Origin: Ferrigenium straubiae
GTDB lineage: Bacteria; Pseudomonadota; Gammaproteobacteria; Burkholderiales; Gallionellaceae
Length of the DNA stretch: 64,000 nt
Assembly: GCA_019449655.1 (NCBI GenBank)
Contig: JAHQXD010000003.1
Span: 139,308-203,307 of the forward strand
Direction of reading: 5' to 3'
In this document: in pieces, positions 1-12,221 of the stretch
How the letters are laid out: the number at the start of each line of letters is the position of its first letter
How positions within the stretch are numbered: position 1 is the stretch's first letter
The notes under the pieces: generated by a model
What the model was told of the DNA's origin: nothing
The model's input: the letters and a program-made list of their open reading frames with translations, nothing else
The model's database searches: none
Made by a program: the position numbers and the translations under genes

Positions 1-918
<918 letters not shown>

Positions 919-1005
919 TCCCGCGAAGTCTGCGCTTACTGAATGGTCAGTTTTTCGCCGATGCCGCCTTCTTGGGGCACCGCAAAAAGCTGGGCACACC
1001 CCCTG

Positions 1006-2139
1006 TCAGGGCGAGACTTCGACCATCACCGCGTCGTCCGACAGCCCCCGGCCTCCGCAGTATGCGCCCAGCTCCTGCCAGACGGCCTCCAGGGGCAGCC
1101 GCTCGCGGTGGATGCGCGACACCAGCGCCTCCACCCGCTGCTGGCCATACAACTCCCCTTCAGCCGGCGCCGCCTCGGTGATGCCATCCGAATACAGGTA
1201 GATGCGCGTGCCCGGATGCATTTCAACCTGCGCATGCGACTCGAAGGTGTCAGCGGATTCGCTGATGCCCAGCGGCAATCCGCTCGAACTTACCCGGTTC
1301 ATGCCGTTGGCGGCATCCGGGCAGAGCACCGGCGGCAGGCCGCAATTCCAGACCATGGCCCGTTTCCGGTCGGGCGGCAACTCCAGCGCCGCAGCGGCCA
1401 TGTAGAGCTGGGTGGGAAGCTGGCGGCACAGGATGCGGTTCACTTCCTCGAGGATAAGGCGCATGGCGCAACCCTCGGCGCACATGCGGTAAAAAATATA
1501 CGACACCAGCGGGCCGCCAAACGCGGCGGTCAGGCCGTGGCCGGAGAAATCGCCGGCCAGCACATGCTGAGCACCGTCCGGCCGGTAGGCGGACAGGACG
1601 ATGTCCCCCGTCGTCCTTTCCAGCGACGACTGGATATGCCGCACGCCGCGGCCATCGAAGGGGCTGGCCGAACGCATCCTGGAAACGATGTCTTCGAGCA
1701 GTTCCTTCTCGTCGCTGAGGATGAGGTTCTTTTCTTCCAGTTCGCGGCGCGCCTGCCGCAGGGCGAGCTGGGTCTGCACCCGCGCCTTCACGATGGCAGG
1801 CACGACCGGCTTGGTGAGGTAATCCGCCGCCCCCAGGGACAGCCCCTGCACCTCGTCCTCGGTTTCCGTCCGGGCGGTGATGAAGATGACCGGGATGGCG
1901 CGGGTCAGCGGATCGGCCTTGAGATGCCGGCATACTTCATGGCCGTCCATCTCCGGCATCATGACATCCAGCAGGATCAGGTCGGGGTGCTGCGCCGCCG
2001 CGATCTTCAGCGCGAGCTGGCCGCTGTTGGCGACCTTCACCGCGTAATCCGCACCCAGTATCCCGCGCAGCACGTCGATGTTCTCCGGCGTGTCGTCTAC
2101 CACCAGGATGGCCGGCCGCGCGCCGGAGCGCTGGTTCAT
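1006..2139 (-). CDS. Response regulator with SpoIIE/PP2C-type phosphatase output
   Basis: The 377-aa protein has an N-terminal receiver domain (about residues 10-125; [12 protein letters not shown], phospho-acceptor in [11 protein letters not shown], lysine in LTKPV). A coiled linker rich in E and L follows, then a SpoIIE/PP2C domain (about 165-375) with the metal-binding acidic motifs [18 protein letters not shown] and [10 protein letters not shown]. Proteins of this architecture dephosphorylate anti-sigma-factor antagonists of the STAS type in partner-switching systems. No such partner is encoded nearby. The ATG overlaps the stop of the preceding HD-GYP gene by four bases, implying translational coupling. 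Its receiver is nearly identical in DNA to that of its neighbour. Confidence 0.9.
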   Translation of the reverse strand: MNQRSGARPAILVVDDTPENIDVLRGILGADYAVKVANSGQLALKIAAAQHPDLILLDVMMPEMDGHEVCRHLKADPLTRAIPVIFITARTETEDEVQGLSLGAADYLTKPVVPAIVKARVQTQLALRQARRELEEKNLILSDEKELLEDIVSRMRSASPFDGRGVRHIQSSLERTTGDIVLSAYRPDGAQHVLAGDFSGHGLTAAFGGPLVSYIFYRMCAEGCAMRLILEEVNRILCRQLPTQLYMAAAALELPPDRKRAMVWNCGLPPVLCPDAANGMNRVSSSGLPLGISESADTFESHAQVEMHPGTRIYLYSDGITEAAPAEGELYGQQRVEALVSRIHRERLPLEAVWQELGAYCGGRGLSDDAVMVEVSP

Positions 2140-3218
2140 GCCGCCACCTCGTCGCGCTCCTGCGGCGCCTCCGCGGTATCGCGGTATTCAACCGCAATCC
2201 GCCGCACCTCCGCTTCCATGCCCATGAACAGGCGCACCAACTCGGGATCGAAGTGCTGGCCGGCCTCCTTCTCGATCAGCGCCAACGCGTCCTCGATCGG
2301 CCATGCACGCTTGTAGGGCCGCACGCAGGTCAGCGCATCGAACACGTCGGCGATCGCCACGATACGCGCGACGACGGGGATGTCCGTTCCGCTCAGGCCG
2401 TAGGGATAGCCCTTGCCGTTCCACTTCTCGTGGTGGCCGAGCGCGATCTGCCTCGCCATCTTCAGCACCTCGGCGTCATGCTCGCCGATGATGCCCGCGC
2501 CGATCTCGGGATGGCGCTTCATGATCTCGAACTCCTCGTCCGTCAGCTTGCCGGGCTTGAGCAGGATATGGTCGGGCACGCCGATCTTCCCGGTGTCGTG
2601 CATCATGGAGGCGTACATCAGGAGTTCCGCGCGCGACTCCAGGAAGCCGGCGGCGAGCCCCAGCAGCCTGCTGAAATGCCCCACCCGCGCGACATGCTTG
2701 CCCGTCTCGTTGTCGCGATAGTCGGAGGCGCGCCCCAGTTGTTTGAGCATGATCAGGTGCGTCTCCTCCAGCCGCCGGTTGCTGTGCTCCAGCTCGACGG
2801 TACGCTCCGCCACCAGCTGCTGCAGGCCGTAGCGCTGGTCGGAAAGCGCCAGGTGCGCCTGCACCCTGGCGCGCACGATGGGCGGACTGACCGGCTTGAC
2901 GATGTAGTCGGCCGCGCCGAGCTCGAAGCCCAGCGCCTCGTCCTTGATCTCCCCCAGCGCGGTGACGAAGATGACCGGAATATGCCGGGTCGCCTCGTTT
3001 TCCTTGAGCTGGCGGCAGACCTCGTAGCCGTCCATGCCCGGCATCATGACGTCGAGCAGGACCAGGTCGGGCGACTGCGCCGCCGCGATCTTCAGCGCGA
3101 GCTGGCCGCTGTTGGCGACCTTCACCGTATAGTCCGCGCCCAGTATCCCGCACAGCACGTCGATGTTCTCCGGCGTGTCGTCCACGACCAGCAAGGTATT
3201 TTTTTCAGCGTTGCCCAT
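2136..3218 (-). CDS. Response regulator with HD-GYP c-di-GMP phosphodiesterase domain
   Basis: This 360-aa protein has a receiver domain (about residues 8-125; [31 protein letters not shown]), a short coiled linker (140-165) and an HD-GYP domain (about 170-340). The motifs [17 protein letters not shown] and [16 protein letters not shown] supply the HD metal ligands and the GYP signature. The expected activity is hydrolysis of c-di-GMP under control of phosphorylation. It starts 29 bases after the hybrid kinase gene and overlaps the next gene by ATGA, so the kinase upstream is its likely phosphodonor. Confidence 0.93.
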   Translation of the reverse strand: MGNAEKNTLLVVDDTPENIDVLCGILGADYTVKVANSGQLALKIAAAQSPDLVLLDVMMPGMDGYEVCRQLKENEATRHIPVIFVTALGEIKDEALGFELGAADYIVKPVSPPIVRARVQAHLALSDQRYGLQQLVAERTVELEHSNRRLEETHLIMLKQLGRASDYRDNETGKHVARVGHFSRLLGLAAGFLESRAELLMYASMMHDTGKIGVPDHILLKPGKLTDEEFEIMKRHPEIGAGIIGEHDAEVLKMARQIALGHHEKWNGKGYPYGLSGTDIPVVARIVAIADVFDALTCVRPYKRAWPIEDALALIEKEAGQHFDPELVRLFMGMEAEVRRIAVEYRDTAEAPQERDEVAA

Positions 3219-3247
3219 TTCCGTTCCCCGATGATTCTGTTCCGTCT

Positions 3248-6200
3248 TCAGGCATTGCCCGAATTCAGCGCTGCAATGATGCGCTGCGCCTCCACCAGCG
3301 CATTCTCGTAATCGTAATCGTTCACATGCCGGTCCAGCCGGGCAAACTGCGCGGCGGCCTCCGTCCCCTTGACCTGCCTGTCTATCCGGCGCAGGGTGTC
3401 CACCGCCTCGGAGTCGAAGGCTTGCAGTTGCGCGACCAGTTGCTCCAGGAGCGTGCCGAGCTGCACGGCATCCGCACCCCCCCGGTCAGCCGCACCGGTC
3501 TGCGCCGCCCAAGCCTGCAGATAGGTTTCGGCCGAGGCGACGACCTGGGCCAGTTCCATTCCCGCGGCCGCAATCAGCTGCGGATATTTTCCGGTCTCTT
3601 CTTTCCGGATGGCATCCTCCAGTTGGCGCGCCAGACCAGACAGGGCGGCCGCCCCGACGGTTGCGGCGATGCCCTTCAGCGTATGCGCGAGACGTTCCGC
3701 AGACTGCAGGTCGCCGGCGGCAAGCGCATCCTGTATGGACTGTACGGCCTGGTGCTGGTTGGGAATGAACTTTTCGAGCACGGTGATGTAAGTATCCTCC
3801 CCCCCCATGCCGGCAATCGCCCGGTCCGGATCGAGGCCGTAAAAAACCCCGGATACGCGCCGAGCCGCAACTGCGCCCGGCTCGACCAGCGGCGCTGCAC
3901 GCTTCGTCCAGCGTGCAAGCGCGGCATACAGCACGTTATGCTGGATGGGTTTGGAGAGATAATCGCTCATGCCCGCGGCCAGGCAACGCTCGCGGTCGCC
4001 GGTCATGACGTTGGCAGTCATGGCGATGATGGGCAGCTCGGCAAGCGCGGGATCCCTCCTGATGGCGCGCGTCGCCTCCAGGCCGTCCATGTTCGGCATC
4101 TGCACGTCCATCAGCACCGCATCGAATTTCCTCTGTTTTACTGCCTCTACCGCTTCGGCGCCGTCGTTCGCGGTGCTGACCTCCATCCCGGCACGCATCA
4201 GCAGCTTGGTCGCCAGTTGCCGGTTGAGCTCGTTGTCTTCCACCAGCAGGACGCGCAGGCCGGACAGGCTCGCCAGTGCCGGCACGCTGGTCTTGCCCGT
4301 ATCGACAGTGAGTTCTTCATGCTGAGAGGCGAAAGGCAGATTGAAAGCGAAAACACTGCCTTTCCCCGGCGTGCTTTCCACCCACATCGTGCCGCCCATC
4401 AACTCCACGAAACGCCGGGAGATCGCCAGCCCCAGCCCCGTCCCGCCGTACTTGCGCGTGGTGGAGGTGTCGGCCTGGCTGAACGACTGGAACAGCTTGC
4501 CGATCTGTTCGGGCGTCATGCCGATGCCGGTGTCGCGCACCGCGAAGCCCAGCACAAAATGGCCGGAATCCTGACTCTCTATCCCGATCCGCACCGTCAC
4601 CTCGCCCGCCTCGGTGAATTTGATGGCGTTGCCGATCAGGTTGTTCAGCACCTGCCCCAGGCGCAACGGATCTCCGGCCAGGGCCTGCGGAATCCCCGGC
4701 TCCTTGTCGAAATGCAGTGCCAGACCTTTTTCCGCCGCGCGGATGCTGGCGATATCGGCCGCGCTGCGCAGCACCGTATCGAGCCGGAAGGGTATTTTCT
4801 CCACCTCCATTTTGCCCGCCTCGACCTTGGAGAAATCCAGGATGTCGTTGATGATGCCCAGCAGCGAGTTCGCCGAGCGGTAGACCTTCTCCAGGTAATC
4901 CTGCTGTTCGGGCTCCAGCCGGGATTGCAGGCACAGGTGGGAGAAGCCGATGATCGCATTCATCGGCGTGCGGATTTCATGGCTCATGTTGGCGAGGAAC
5001 TCGCTCTTGGCGTGGTTCACGGCTTCGGCGGCGGCCATTGATTTCTTCAACTGCCGTTCGGTGCGCTTGCGTTCGGTGATGTCCTCCTTGACCGCCACAA
5101 AATAGGCGACATTTCCCTTATCGTCGCGGATCGGGGAGATGGTGGCCGCCTCGAAGTAGCTTTCACCGTTCTTCTTCTTGTTGTGGAACTCTCCCTGCCA
5201 CACCTCGCCAGCGAGGATGGTTTGCCACAGCTTCTCGTAGATCCTTTGCGAAAACGTACCGGACTTGAGGATGCGCGGATTCTGGCCGATGACCTCCTCG
5301 GCGCTGTAGCCGGTCACCTCGGTGAATTTCGGGTTGACGTATTCGATCGTGCCGTCCAGATCGGTGATAACCACGCTGGCCGGGCTGGTCTCCACAGCCC
5401 TGGAGAGCTTGATCAGTTCCCTATTGGCCTTTACGCGCTCGGTAATATCCATGAAAGTGACCACTGCACCCACCACCACGCCATGATGTAACTGCGGGTG
5501 CGACCAGCATTCGACATAAAAGCCGGTGCCGTCGGCACGCCAGAACACTTCACCCTCCATGTGTGTCTCCATGCCTGACAGGAATGCCTGGTAAATCCGG
5601 CATTTTTCCATCGGATACAACGTCCCATCCATATATTTGTAGTGAATCAATTGATGCATGTTCTTGCCGATCAATTCGCCGGCATTCCGGTAGCCCAACA
5701 TCTGCAGGCAAGCTGGATTGCAGAATGTGCAATTGCCCTGCATGTCGATCCCGTAAATCGCCTCGGCGGCGGAATCCAGCAACAGCCGCAGCCGCCCTTC
5801 GCTGTCGCGCAACGCCCCCTCCGCCTCTTCGCGCTCGATCTCCGCTCCGGCCCTGGCGGCGATGATTTTCAGAACATCCCTACGCATCGGTTGCTGGTCG
5901 AGCTTGTGCCGGAAGATGGCACAAAGAATGCCGTTGACCTTACCACTCCTGTCACGCGTAGGTGCGCCGGCGTAGGCCTCCGCGCCCATGTCCGCCAGAT
6001 CCTTGTCCTGCGGGAACAGCCGGCTGACATTCTCGGGATACTCGCGATAGCCTTCATGGATGGCAATCTCGCAGGGGGCGCCGGGCAGCGTATATTCATA
6101 ATGCTCCACCGGCTTGCCATCCAGTTGCATGCCCAGGGCACGCATCCTGTTTCCCGCCACCAGTTCGCCGACAATGACGCAATCCGCACCGAGCAATTTG

Positions 6201-8419
6201 CACAGATGACTGGCCGTCTCATGAAAGAACGATGCTCCGACAGCTGCAGCAGTGGTTTCGGTAATGGTGCGGAACGCGGCCTCCGTCCTCTTGCGCTCGG
6301 TGACGTCGCGCGCCGAGTTGTAGATCAGCGGGAAGCCGTCGATCTCCACCCGCGTTGCGCTGACCTCGACATCGATGATGCTGCCGTCGCGGCGACGGTG
6401 CCGGGTCTCGAATATCGGGTTGCTCGCCCCCAATGCGGCGATCCTCGCCAGCAACTCCTGTTTCGGCCACTGTGCGTTCCACTGCGTCACGTTCATGGAC
6501 AGCAGCTCCAGGGCTGTGTAGCCAAGCATGCGGCAGAACGCATCGTTCACCTGCACCACGTTCCCATTGAGGTCGAAAATGTAGATGCCATCGCTGGCCG
6601 TGCGCAGCAGCATCTCGTTCTTGCGGCCGGCACGCTCTACCTCGGCTGCCGCCTGCAAGGCTTTGGCCTGCGCGGAGACCATGAACCCGGTGAACAGCGA
6701 GAGCAACAGGCTGATGACGATGCCGACGCCGGCGATGACCCTGGGATAGCCCGAATCGAATTTCTTCTCGAAGGCGGGCAGGGAGCGCACCACCACCGTC
6801 CACTTGTGTCCGGCGACTTCAAGGTGCTCGCTATGCCGGAAGCGCGCCCCGTTGTCGCGGGCGAAGCCATTGGGGTTCGAGGTGTACATCAGCATCCCTT
6901 CGGAGACCTGCTCCCCGTCGAAAATGCTGAGATCGAATCCGGTATCGCGCGTATCCAGCGTCCCGGACATCAGGTCACCCATGCGGAACACCGAAACGAC
7001 CCAGCCGACGAAGCTGGCACGGCGCTCGGCAACGGTATTGCGCGGAGCGCCATGCCGGTAGACCGGCAGGACCATCACGAAGCCGTGCTGCGGGTTATCG
7101 GAAACTTCAAACAGCAGTTTCACCTTGCCGGAGGCGACAGGGTTTCCGGAATCGCGCGCCTTCTCCATGGCCAGGAGGCGCTGCCCCGGCACTGGCTCCC
7201 CGGCTCGCGGAAAATCCCGGTCGGAAAGCATGTCATAGCCGAAGACCTGCGAGTTGCGTGCGTCAAACGGCTCGGCGTAGACAACGGGCGCATAAGCGTC
7301 GCGCCTGCCCTCCGGCCAGATATTGTAGAAAGGCATGCCCTCCTTGCGCATTGCGGCGATATGCCGACTTTTTTCCGCGTCCCGCACAAACGGGGCGAAA
7401 CGGATGGCTTGAATGCCCGGATAATCCTCCTTCAGCTGCAGTCTGTCGATGTAGTCGCGGAACTCGCGGCCGGTAATGAAACCGCTATGCGAAAACAGCC
7501 CGTCCACGCCGCGCATGACCTGCTCGTAGGCCTTCATGCGCTTGTTGATGCCGTCGGTGATGCCATGCACATGCGTATCGAATTCGATATGCTGGATCTG
7601 CTCGCTGTTCTGCTGCGAGTTATTCCACAGTTGATAGGTGAGCATCAGGGAAAAGGCCAGCACCAGCCCCGCCAATATCCGCGCATCCTGCCGGCTCACG
7701 CGCTGATCGAACATCGCCGGAAAAAAGCCGCTGCCGAACAGTAATATCGCTCCCAGGAATACCAGCATGGCGAGCGTGACAGGCTCGATGTGCAGGGTAT
7801 CGGCAAGGCATACGCTGCCGGCCTGAAAGTGCGTGCCGAGCATCGCGGTATAGTGCATGCCAGAAATCGCCACCCCCATGATCGCCGCACCCAGCATCAG
7901 GCGCGGCAGGGGCCGCAGCCTGATGCGCCCGCCCTCATGCATCATCAGCAGCGCGCCCCATGAAGCGATAACGGCAACGGCCAGGGACAATGCGACCACC
8001 AAAGGGGTATAGCTGATCGGCGGCGACATCCTGAGCGCCGCCATGCCGGTATAGTGCATCGCACCGATGCCCAGCCCCATCAGCAGCCCGCCGGCGAATA
8101 TTCGCCCGGTGCGGGGACGATCTGCGCAGCACTGTACCCAGAAACCCAGCAGCGCCGCAGCGATGGCGGGCAGGATTGAGAGCAGGGTCAGCGTCAGGTC
8201 GTAGGAGACTGGAATAGGCAGGCGAAACGCCAGCATGCCGATGAAGTGCATGCCCCAGATAGTCATTCCCAGGGTAAGGCTGCCTGTGGCCATCCACAGT
8301 TTCGCCGCGCGGTTGCTGGCAAGGCGCATCCGTTGCGCGTGGCTGATGGTGGCGAACGAGCCGATTATCGCAATCAGCACGGACAGGAGGACCAGCGGGA
8401 TATTCCAGGAAATCGGCAA
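3248..8419 (-). CDS. MHYT-CHASE1-PAS hybrid sensor histidine kinase with REC and HPt
   Basis: This very large (1723-aa) inner-membrane kinase begins with an MHYT sensor of about seven membrane segments (residues 1-240; [16 protein letters not shown] and SGMHYTAM, a proposed copper site for O2, CO or NO). A periplasmic CHASE1 domain (about 285-530) and a membrane helix near 550-570 follow. Then come a PAS domain (about 600-715), a GAF-like domain (about 720-870), two PAS domains (about 885-1130), HisKA ([14 protein letters not shown]), HATPase ([28 protein letters not shown]), a receiver ([11 protein letters not shown]) and a C-terminal HPt ([10 protein letters not shown]). It can therefore run a full phosphorelay alone and pass phosphate to the two downstream REC proteins. 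The start at 8419 directly precedes the hydrophobic first helix. Confidence 0.93.
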   Translation of the reverse strand: MPISWNIPLVLLSVLIAIIGSFATISHAQRMRLASNRAAKLWMATGSLTLGMTIWGMHFIGMLAFRLPIPVSYDLTLTLLSILPAIAAALLGFWVQCCADRPRTGRIFAGGLLMGLGIGAMHYTGMAALRMSPPISYTPLVVALSLAVAVIASWGALLMMHEGGRIRLRPLPRLMLGAAIMGVAISGMHYTAMLGTHFQAGSVCLADTLHIEPVTLAMLVFLGAILLFGSGFFPAMFDQRVSRQDARILAGLVLAFSLMLTYQLWNNSQQNSEQIQHIEFDTHVHGITDGINKRMKAYEQVMRGVDGLFSHSGFITGREFRDYIDRLQLKEDYPGIQAIRFAPFVRDAEKSRHIAAMRKEGMPFYNIWPEGRRDAYAPVVYAEPFDARNSQVFGYDMLSDRDFPRAGEPVPGQRLLAMEKARDSGNPVASGKVKLLFEVSDNPQHGFVMVLPVYRHGAPRNTVAERRASFVGWVVSVFRMGDLMSGTLDTRDTGFDLSIFDGEQVSEGMLMYTSNPNGFARDNGARFRHSEHLEVAGHKWTVVVRSLPAFEKKFDSGYPRVIAGVGIVISLLLSLFTGFMVSAQAKALQAAAEVERAGRKNEMLLRTASDGIYIFDLNGNVVQVNDAFCRMLGYTALELLSMNVTQWNAQWPKQELLARIAALGASNPIFETRHRRRDGSIIDVEVSATRVEIDGFPLIYNSARDVTERKRTEAAFRTITETTAAAVGASFFHETASHLCKLLGADCVIVGELVAGNRMRALGMQLDGKPVEHYEYTLPGAPCEIAIHEGYREYPENVSRLFPQDKDLADMGAEAYAGAPTRDRSGKVNGILCAIFRHKLDQQPMRRDVLKIIAARAGAEIEREEAEGALRDSEGRLRLLLDSAAEAIYGIDMQGNCTFCNPACLQMLGYRNAGELIGKNMHQLIHYKYMDGTLYPMEKCRIYQAFLSGMETHMEGEVFWRADGTGFYVECWSHPQLHHGVVVGAVVTFMDITERVKANRELIKLSRAVETSPASVVITDLDGTIEYVNPKFTEVTGYSAEEVIGQNPRILKSGTFSQRIYEKLWQTILAGEVWQGEFHNKKKNGESYFEAATISPIRDDKGNVAYFVAVKEDITERKRTERQLKKSMAAAEAVNHAKSEFLANMSHEIRTPMNAIIGFSHLCLQSRLEPEQQDYLEKVYRSANSLLGIINDILDFSKVEAGKMEVEKIPFRLDTVLRSAADIASIRAAEKGLALHFDKEPGIPQALAGDPLRLGQVLNNLIGNAIKFTEAGEVTVRIGIESQDSGHFVLGFAVRDTGIGMTPEQIGKLFQSFSQADTSTTRKYGGTGLGLAISRRFVELMGGTMWVESTPGKGSVFAFNLPFASQHEELTVDTGKTSVPALASLSGLRVLLVEDNELNRQLATKLLMRAGMEVSTANDGAEAVEAVKQRKFDAVLMDVQMPNMDGLEATRAIRRDPALAELPIIAMTANVMTGDRERCLAAGMSDYLSKPIQHNVLYAALARWTKRAAPLVEPGAVAARRVSGVFYGLDPDRAIAGMGGEDTYITVLEKFIPNQHQAVQSIQDALAAGDLQSAERLAHTLKGIAATVGAAALSGLARQLEDAIRKEETGKYPQLIAAAGMELAQVVASAETYLQAWAAQTGAADRGGADAVQLGTLLEQLVAQLQAFDSEAVDTLRRIDRQVKGTEAAAQFARLDRHVNDYDYENALVEAQRIIAALNSGNA

Positions 8420-8480
8420 GGCTAATACTCGATAAGTCTGTCTTTCCGCAATGCTAACTCAAAAACCCCTGAAATTCCGA

Positions 8481-8508
8481 AAAAAACGGGCGGCCGCAGC
8501 CACCCGTT
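8481..8508 (-). terminator. Intrinsic terminator after the PCu(A)C chaperone gene
   Basis: On the minus strand an AACGGG-rich stem (AACGGGTGGC / GCCGCCCGTT, one G-T pair) is followed by six T residues. It lies 30 bases after the stop of the copper chaperone gene and before the hybrid kinase gene. Confidence 0.75.
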
Positions 8509-8537
8509 CCCTCGAGCCGGAATCCGGAGATCGATTC

Positions 8538-8990
8538 TTATTTTTGCGCCGCGCCCTTCAGCGGCCGGACTTCCGCCTGGACATCAACCTTGACGCTGCG
8601 CTTGTCGGCCATTTCGATGTTCAGCGTCAGCGGCACGGTCGCACCGGCCTTGAGCTGCGCCTTCAGGCCGTTCAGCACCAGGTGATAGCCATGCATGTTC
8701 ATGTCCAGCCGCGCATTGGCCGGCAGGCTGATGGACTTGACCTCATACATCTTCATCATGCCGCCCTTGTGCTCCATGGTATGCATTTCAGCGGTCTTGG
8801 CGACGGTAGTGGAGACGCCGGTTATGGTGGCGGCCTGCTTGCTGGTGATGGACATGTACACCATCGCCATGTCCTGGCCGGGAAGCGTGGCGCGCGTCCA
8901 CGCGCCTTCAACCTGGATGTCGCCCGCATGGGCGCCGACGCTCAACAACAGGGCTGCCAGCAGCCCGACGAACCGGTGAAAATTGATCAT
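8538..8990 (-). CDS. Periplasmic copper chaperone PCu(A)C
   Basis: The 150-aa protein begins with a signal peptide (about residues 1-22, cleavage after GAHA). It then has the PCu(A)C fold with the copper-binding His/Met set: an EMHTMEH segment, GGMMKM, and MNMHGYHLVL near the middle. Family members carry Cu(I) to the CuA or CuB centres of cytochrome oxidases. The gene has its own terminator. It sits divergently from regB, the redox-sensing kinase, which fits a respiratory theme. Identification is from motifs and length. Confidence 0.92.
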   Translation of the reverse strand: MINFHRFVGLLAALLLSVGAHAGDIQVEGAWTRATLPGQDMAMVYMSITSKQAATITGVSTTVAKTAEMHTMEHKGGMMKMYEVKSISLPANARLDMNMHGYHLVLNGLKAQLKAGATVPLTLNIEMADKRSVKVDVQAEVRPLKGAAQK

Positions 8991-9148
8991 GACACTCTCC
9001 TGTTTATTATGAAGTGAAGTGGACGCACGGATTATACATGCCGGAAAACCACCTGCTTGTGGAACGCATTCTAATTGAAAGGTTCAACCCGGGGATGCGA
9101 CAAAATGCCGCACGCCCCTCCCCCCGCCTCTCCGCTTACAATAGCCGT

Positions 9149-10426
9149 ATGGACAACACGATACTCTCCTCCCTTCCCGGCCACAGCCAGTTGCGCCGCC
9201 TCGTCGCATTGCGCAGCATGGCCGTCACGGCGCAGCTCCTGACGCTCGCGGCGGTCTGGAAAATCCTGGAACTGGAACTGGATTGGCAGCCGATGCTGCT
9301 GACCATCGGCGCCCTCGCCGCAATCAATCTGTTTTCATGGCTGCGCCTGCGCAACGGCAAGCCGGTTCCCAACACCGAACTGTTCGTCCAGTTGTGCGTG
9401 GACGTGCTCGCGCTCAGCCTCCTGCTCTATTACAGCGGCGGCTCAACCAATCCCTTCGTCTCGCTCTACCTGCTGCCGCTGGTGATCGCCGCCGCAACGC
9501 TGCCGAGCCGCTACACCTGGAGCATGGCGGGGCTCACCTCCGCCTGCTACAGCGTGCTGATGTTCTATTACATTCCGCTGCCGCACAACCACCAGCATGA
9601 CGGCGACAGCGCATTCAACGCGCATGTGGTAGGCATGTGGCTCGGCTTCGTCTTCAGCACGGTGGTGGTGGCCTATTTCGTGGTGAAAATGGCGCAGGCG
9701 GTGCGCAACCGCGACGAGATGCTGGTGCGCGTGCGCGAGGAAATCCTGCGCAACGAGCGCATCGTGGCACTCGGCACTCAGGCCGCCGGCGCCGCGCACG
9801 AGCTGGGCACGCCGCTGTCCACCATGGCAGTGGTGATCGGCGAATTGCAGCATGAAGCCGCAGTGCAGCCGGGGTGGCGCGATGCCTTGAACATCCTCAA
9901 CGAGCAGGTGCGCGGCTGCAAGCGCATCCTCGACAAAATACTGGCCAACGCACAGGTCAGCGTGGATACCTCGCTGCAACCGGCCGACCGCCTGATGGCG
10001 GAAGTGCTGAACGAATGGCAGTTGCTGCGCCCCACTGCGCAGTACCGGTATCACAGCGACGGCGTGCAACCCGCGCCGCTCGTCAGTGTGGATGCGACGT
10101 TGCGCGCCGCGCTGATGAACCTGCTGAACAATGCCGCGGATGCGGCGCCCGCAAGCGATGCCCAGCAGGCGATCGAAATCCGCTCGCACTGGGACACCGC
10201 CAGCTTCACGCTTGAAATCCACGATCACGGGAAGGGGCTCAGCGAAGAGGCGGAACTCAAGGCCGGCTCGGCATTCTTCACCACCAAGAAGGAGGGCCAC
10301 GGAATCGGCCTGTTCCTCGCCAATGCCACGCTGGAGCGCATGGGCGGGTCGGTGCGGCTGTTCAACCGCGAGCAGGGCGGCGCAACCACGGAAATCATCC
10401 TGCCGATCACGAGGGCTAGCGCATGA
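9149..10426 (+). CDS. regB: Redox-sensing histidine kinase RegB/PrrB
   Basis: This 425-aa inner-membrane kinase has about six membrane helices in residues 20-185. The quinone-binding heptapeptide GGSTNPF (residues 97-103) and the H-box AAGAAHELGTPLST (His217) are hallmarks of RegB/PrrB. A cysteine at about residue 257 (VRGCKRIL) is in the place of the redox-active cysteine of Rhodobacter RegB. The ATP-binding part shows NLLNNAADA, DHGKG and GIGLFLANATL. The ATG at 9149 is preferred because the helices begin soon after. The gene overlaps regA by ATGA, the usual RegBA arrangement controlling respiration, carbon fixation and related energy genes. Confidence 0.93.
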   Translation: MDNTILSSLPGHSQLRRLVALRSMAVTAQLLTLAAVWKILELELDWQPMLLTIGALAAINLFSWLRLRNGKPVPNTELFVQLCVDVLALSLLLYYSGGSTNPFVSLYLLPLVIAAATLPSRYTWSMAGLTSACYSVLMFYYIPLPHNHQHDGDSAFNAHVVGMWLGFVFSTVVVAYFVVKMAQAVRNRDEMLVRVREEILRNERIVALGTQAAGAAHELGTPLSTMAVVIGELQHEAAVQPGWRDALNILNEQVRGCKRILDKILANAQVSVDTSLQPADRLMAEVLNEWQLLRPTAQYRYHSDGVQPAPLVSVDATLRAALMNLLNNAADAAPASDAQQAIEIRSHWDTASFTLEIHDHGKGLSEEAELKAGSAFFTTKKEGHGIGLFLANATLERMGGSVRLFNREQGGATTEIILPITRASA

Positions 10427-10971
10427 ATGAAACACATGAAGAATCCGCCTCGATGCTGCTGGTGGACGACGACATCACTTTCTGCAAGGTATTGAAGCGC
10501 GCGATGGAAAAGCGTGGATTCAGCGTTTCCGTGGCAAACAGCGTCGAGGAAGCAATCCCCATGGCGGAAGGCAACCCGCCGGAATTCGCGGTGGTGGATC
10601 TGAAAATGGGCGGCGCGCCGGGGCTGACCTTGGTCAAGGTATTGCACCAGCTCGACCCGAATACGCGCATCGTGGTACTGACCGGTTATGCCAGCATCGC
10701 CACCGCCGTCGAGGCCATCAAGCTCGGCGCGACGCAATACCTCGCCAAACCCGCCAATGCGGATGAAATCGTCGCGGCATTCGGGCACACTGCCAGCAGC
10801 GACGTGCCGATCAAGGCGCAACCGACGCAAATCGAGAACCTGGAATGGGAGCATATCCAGCGCGTGCTGCACGAGCACGACGACAATATCTCCGCCACCG
10901 CGCGCGCGCTCAACATGCACCGCCGCACGCTGCAGCGAAAACTCGCCAAGCCGCCTTCACGCTCCGAATAG
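10423..10971 (+). CDS. regA: Redox response regulator RegA/PrrA (ActR family)
   Basis: The 182-aa regulator has a receiver domain (residues 8-120; LLVDDDITF, phospho-acceptor in VVDLKMGG, LTGYAS, lysine in LAKPA). A short linker leads to a Fis-type helix-turn-helix (about 140-180; NISATARALNMHRRTLQRKL), the typical layout of RegA/PrrA/ActR. It takes phosphate from RegB, whose gene it overlaps. Members of the family activate genes for terminal oxidases, CO2 fixation and nitrogen metabolism. Its targets here are unknown. Confidence 0.95.
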   Translation: MNETHEESASMLLVDDDITFCKVLKRAMEKRGFSVSVANSVEEAIPMAEGNPPEFAVVDLKMGGAPGLTLVKVLHQLDPNTRIVVLTGYASIATAVEAIKLGATQYLAKPANADEIVAAFGHTASSDVPIKAQPTQIENLEWEHIQRVLHEHDDNISATARALNMHRRTLQRKLAKPPSRSE

Positions 10972-10979
10972 CCCATAAA

Positions 10980-11117
10980 AAACTCACCGCGAAGATCACA
11001 GAGTTCACGAAGATTTCTCCTGAAGCGCATCGTGCCGAACACTCGGCAAAACAACTCACATTTTTTGAACGACACTTCCATTTTTTCTTCGCGGCCTTCG
11101 TGTTCTTCGTGGTTTAA
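10980..11117. repeat. Intergenic long imperfect hairpin, CACGAAGA family, copy 1
   Basis: Between regA and the HDOD gene, an arm rich in CGCGAAGA and TTCACGAAGA is matched some 70 bases later by TTCTTCGCGG and TTCGTGTTCTTCGTGGTT in inverse orientation. The same words recur at 33331-33416 and 34227-34365. It is a dispersed inverted repeat and may also stop transcription. Confidence 0.6.
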
Positions 11118-11198
11118 GGATAAATCCCCCTCGCGATTTTTTCCGATCTCTCGTATAGTTTGCGCCGCATCCAAAAACAAAATCAAACACACCCACCC

Positions 11199-12074
11199 AT
11201 GACCGACGAAAGCATCCGCCTCAGGCTCAAGCAAGCACTGGCCAATCTCGATTCCCTGCCCGCCATGCCGGACACCGCGCAGAAACTGCTGGCGCTGCCG
11301 CTGGATACCGATGAAGGCGAGGCTCAGATGCTCAAGCTGATCGAGCAGGATCCGCAAATTTCCGCGAAGATAATCAGCCTGGCGAACTCTCCGGTCATGG
11401 GTATTCCGCGCAAGCTGAACAAAGTCTCCGATGCCGCGATGCTGCTCGGCCTGACCCGGGTCAAATCGGTCGCCGTCGGTATCGCCTCAATGTCCCATCT
11501 CGCCCAGTCTCCCGCAGGAAAGTACTTCAAGGCGCAGGATCTGTGGCTGCACAGCATGACCGTCGCCATCGTGATGCACACCATTGCACAAGCCATGCCG
11601 AGGGACACTCGTCCCAACGAGGACCAGATTTTCCTGACCGGGCTGCTGCACGACATCGGCTTCATGGCCCTGCACCATATCGACGCGGAGGCGAGCGACC
11701 TGCTGCATCACCAGTTGCTGGTGCAGTCTGATCGTCCCATATTGGAAGTCGAACTGGAAACCCTGGGAATCACGCACTGCTATATCGGCGCGCAACTGGG
11801 GCGGCATTGGCACCTGCCGGAAGAACTTATTACCGTGCTAGGCTACCATCATCCACCTTACGTCGAAGAAGCCGCTCCCGACAATCCGCTGGTGCGCCTG
11901 GTCAGCCTGTCCGAAAAAATTGCGCCGAACTACGGCATTGCCGAACATACCGGCGGCGAAATCCAGGAATATGAATGGGTGGAACTGGGCATCGCCCCCG
12001 CCGACGTCGAAGATATTTGCGCCCAGGCCAACGAACTTGCGGTGCAGACCGCACAATTCAGCGGCGATCTCTAG
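11199..12074 (+). CDS. HDOD domain signalling protein
   Basis: This 291-aa protein consists of one HDOD domain (about residues 15-215) with LPAMPDTAQKLLAL at its start, IEQDPQISAKIISLANS, and a degraded HD-like FLTGLLHDIGFMALHH core. HDOD proteins are HD-domain relatives, usually without proven phosphohydrolase activity, found in bacterial signalling. A true HD pair survives in this copy (LLHDIG). The ATG at 11199 is preferred over an upstream in-frame start because the family begins at about this distance. It stands alone, downstream of an intergenic hairpin repeat. Confidence 0.88.
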   Translation: MTDESIRLRLKQALANLDSLPAMPDTAQKLLALPLDTDEGEAQMLKLIEQDPQISAKIISLANSPVMGIPRKLNKVSDAAMLLGLTRVKSVAVGIASMSHLAQSPAGKYFKAQDLWLHSMTVAIVMHTIAQAMPRDTRPNEDQIFLTGLLHDIGFMALHHIDAEASDLLHHQLLVQSDRPILEVELETLGITHCYIGAQLGRHWHLPEELITVLGYHHPPYVEEAAPDNPLVRLVSLSEKIAPNYGIAEHTGGEIQEYEWVELGIAPADVEDICAQANELAVQTAQFSGDL

Positions 12075-12221
12075 CCCGGCTTTTCGCCGGGCGAACCGCG
12101 CCTGGCCCGCATATTTCATTGTTCTTCGTGAAATTCGACGAAAAGCCTTGTGAATATTGGGATGCGTACCTGTGACGTGAAATCCAATCTGGATTGCAGC
12201 CAAAATGGAAACTAATCGAAC

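Noticed and set aside
931..1008. A +1-frame continuation of the SpoIIE gene ending VPQEGGIGEKLTIQ
   Set aside because: The in-frame protein already ends at the normal family terminus (SDDAVMVEV). The short extra frame could be a relic of another gene, but nothing supports translation.
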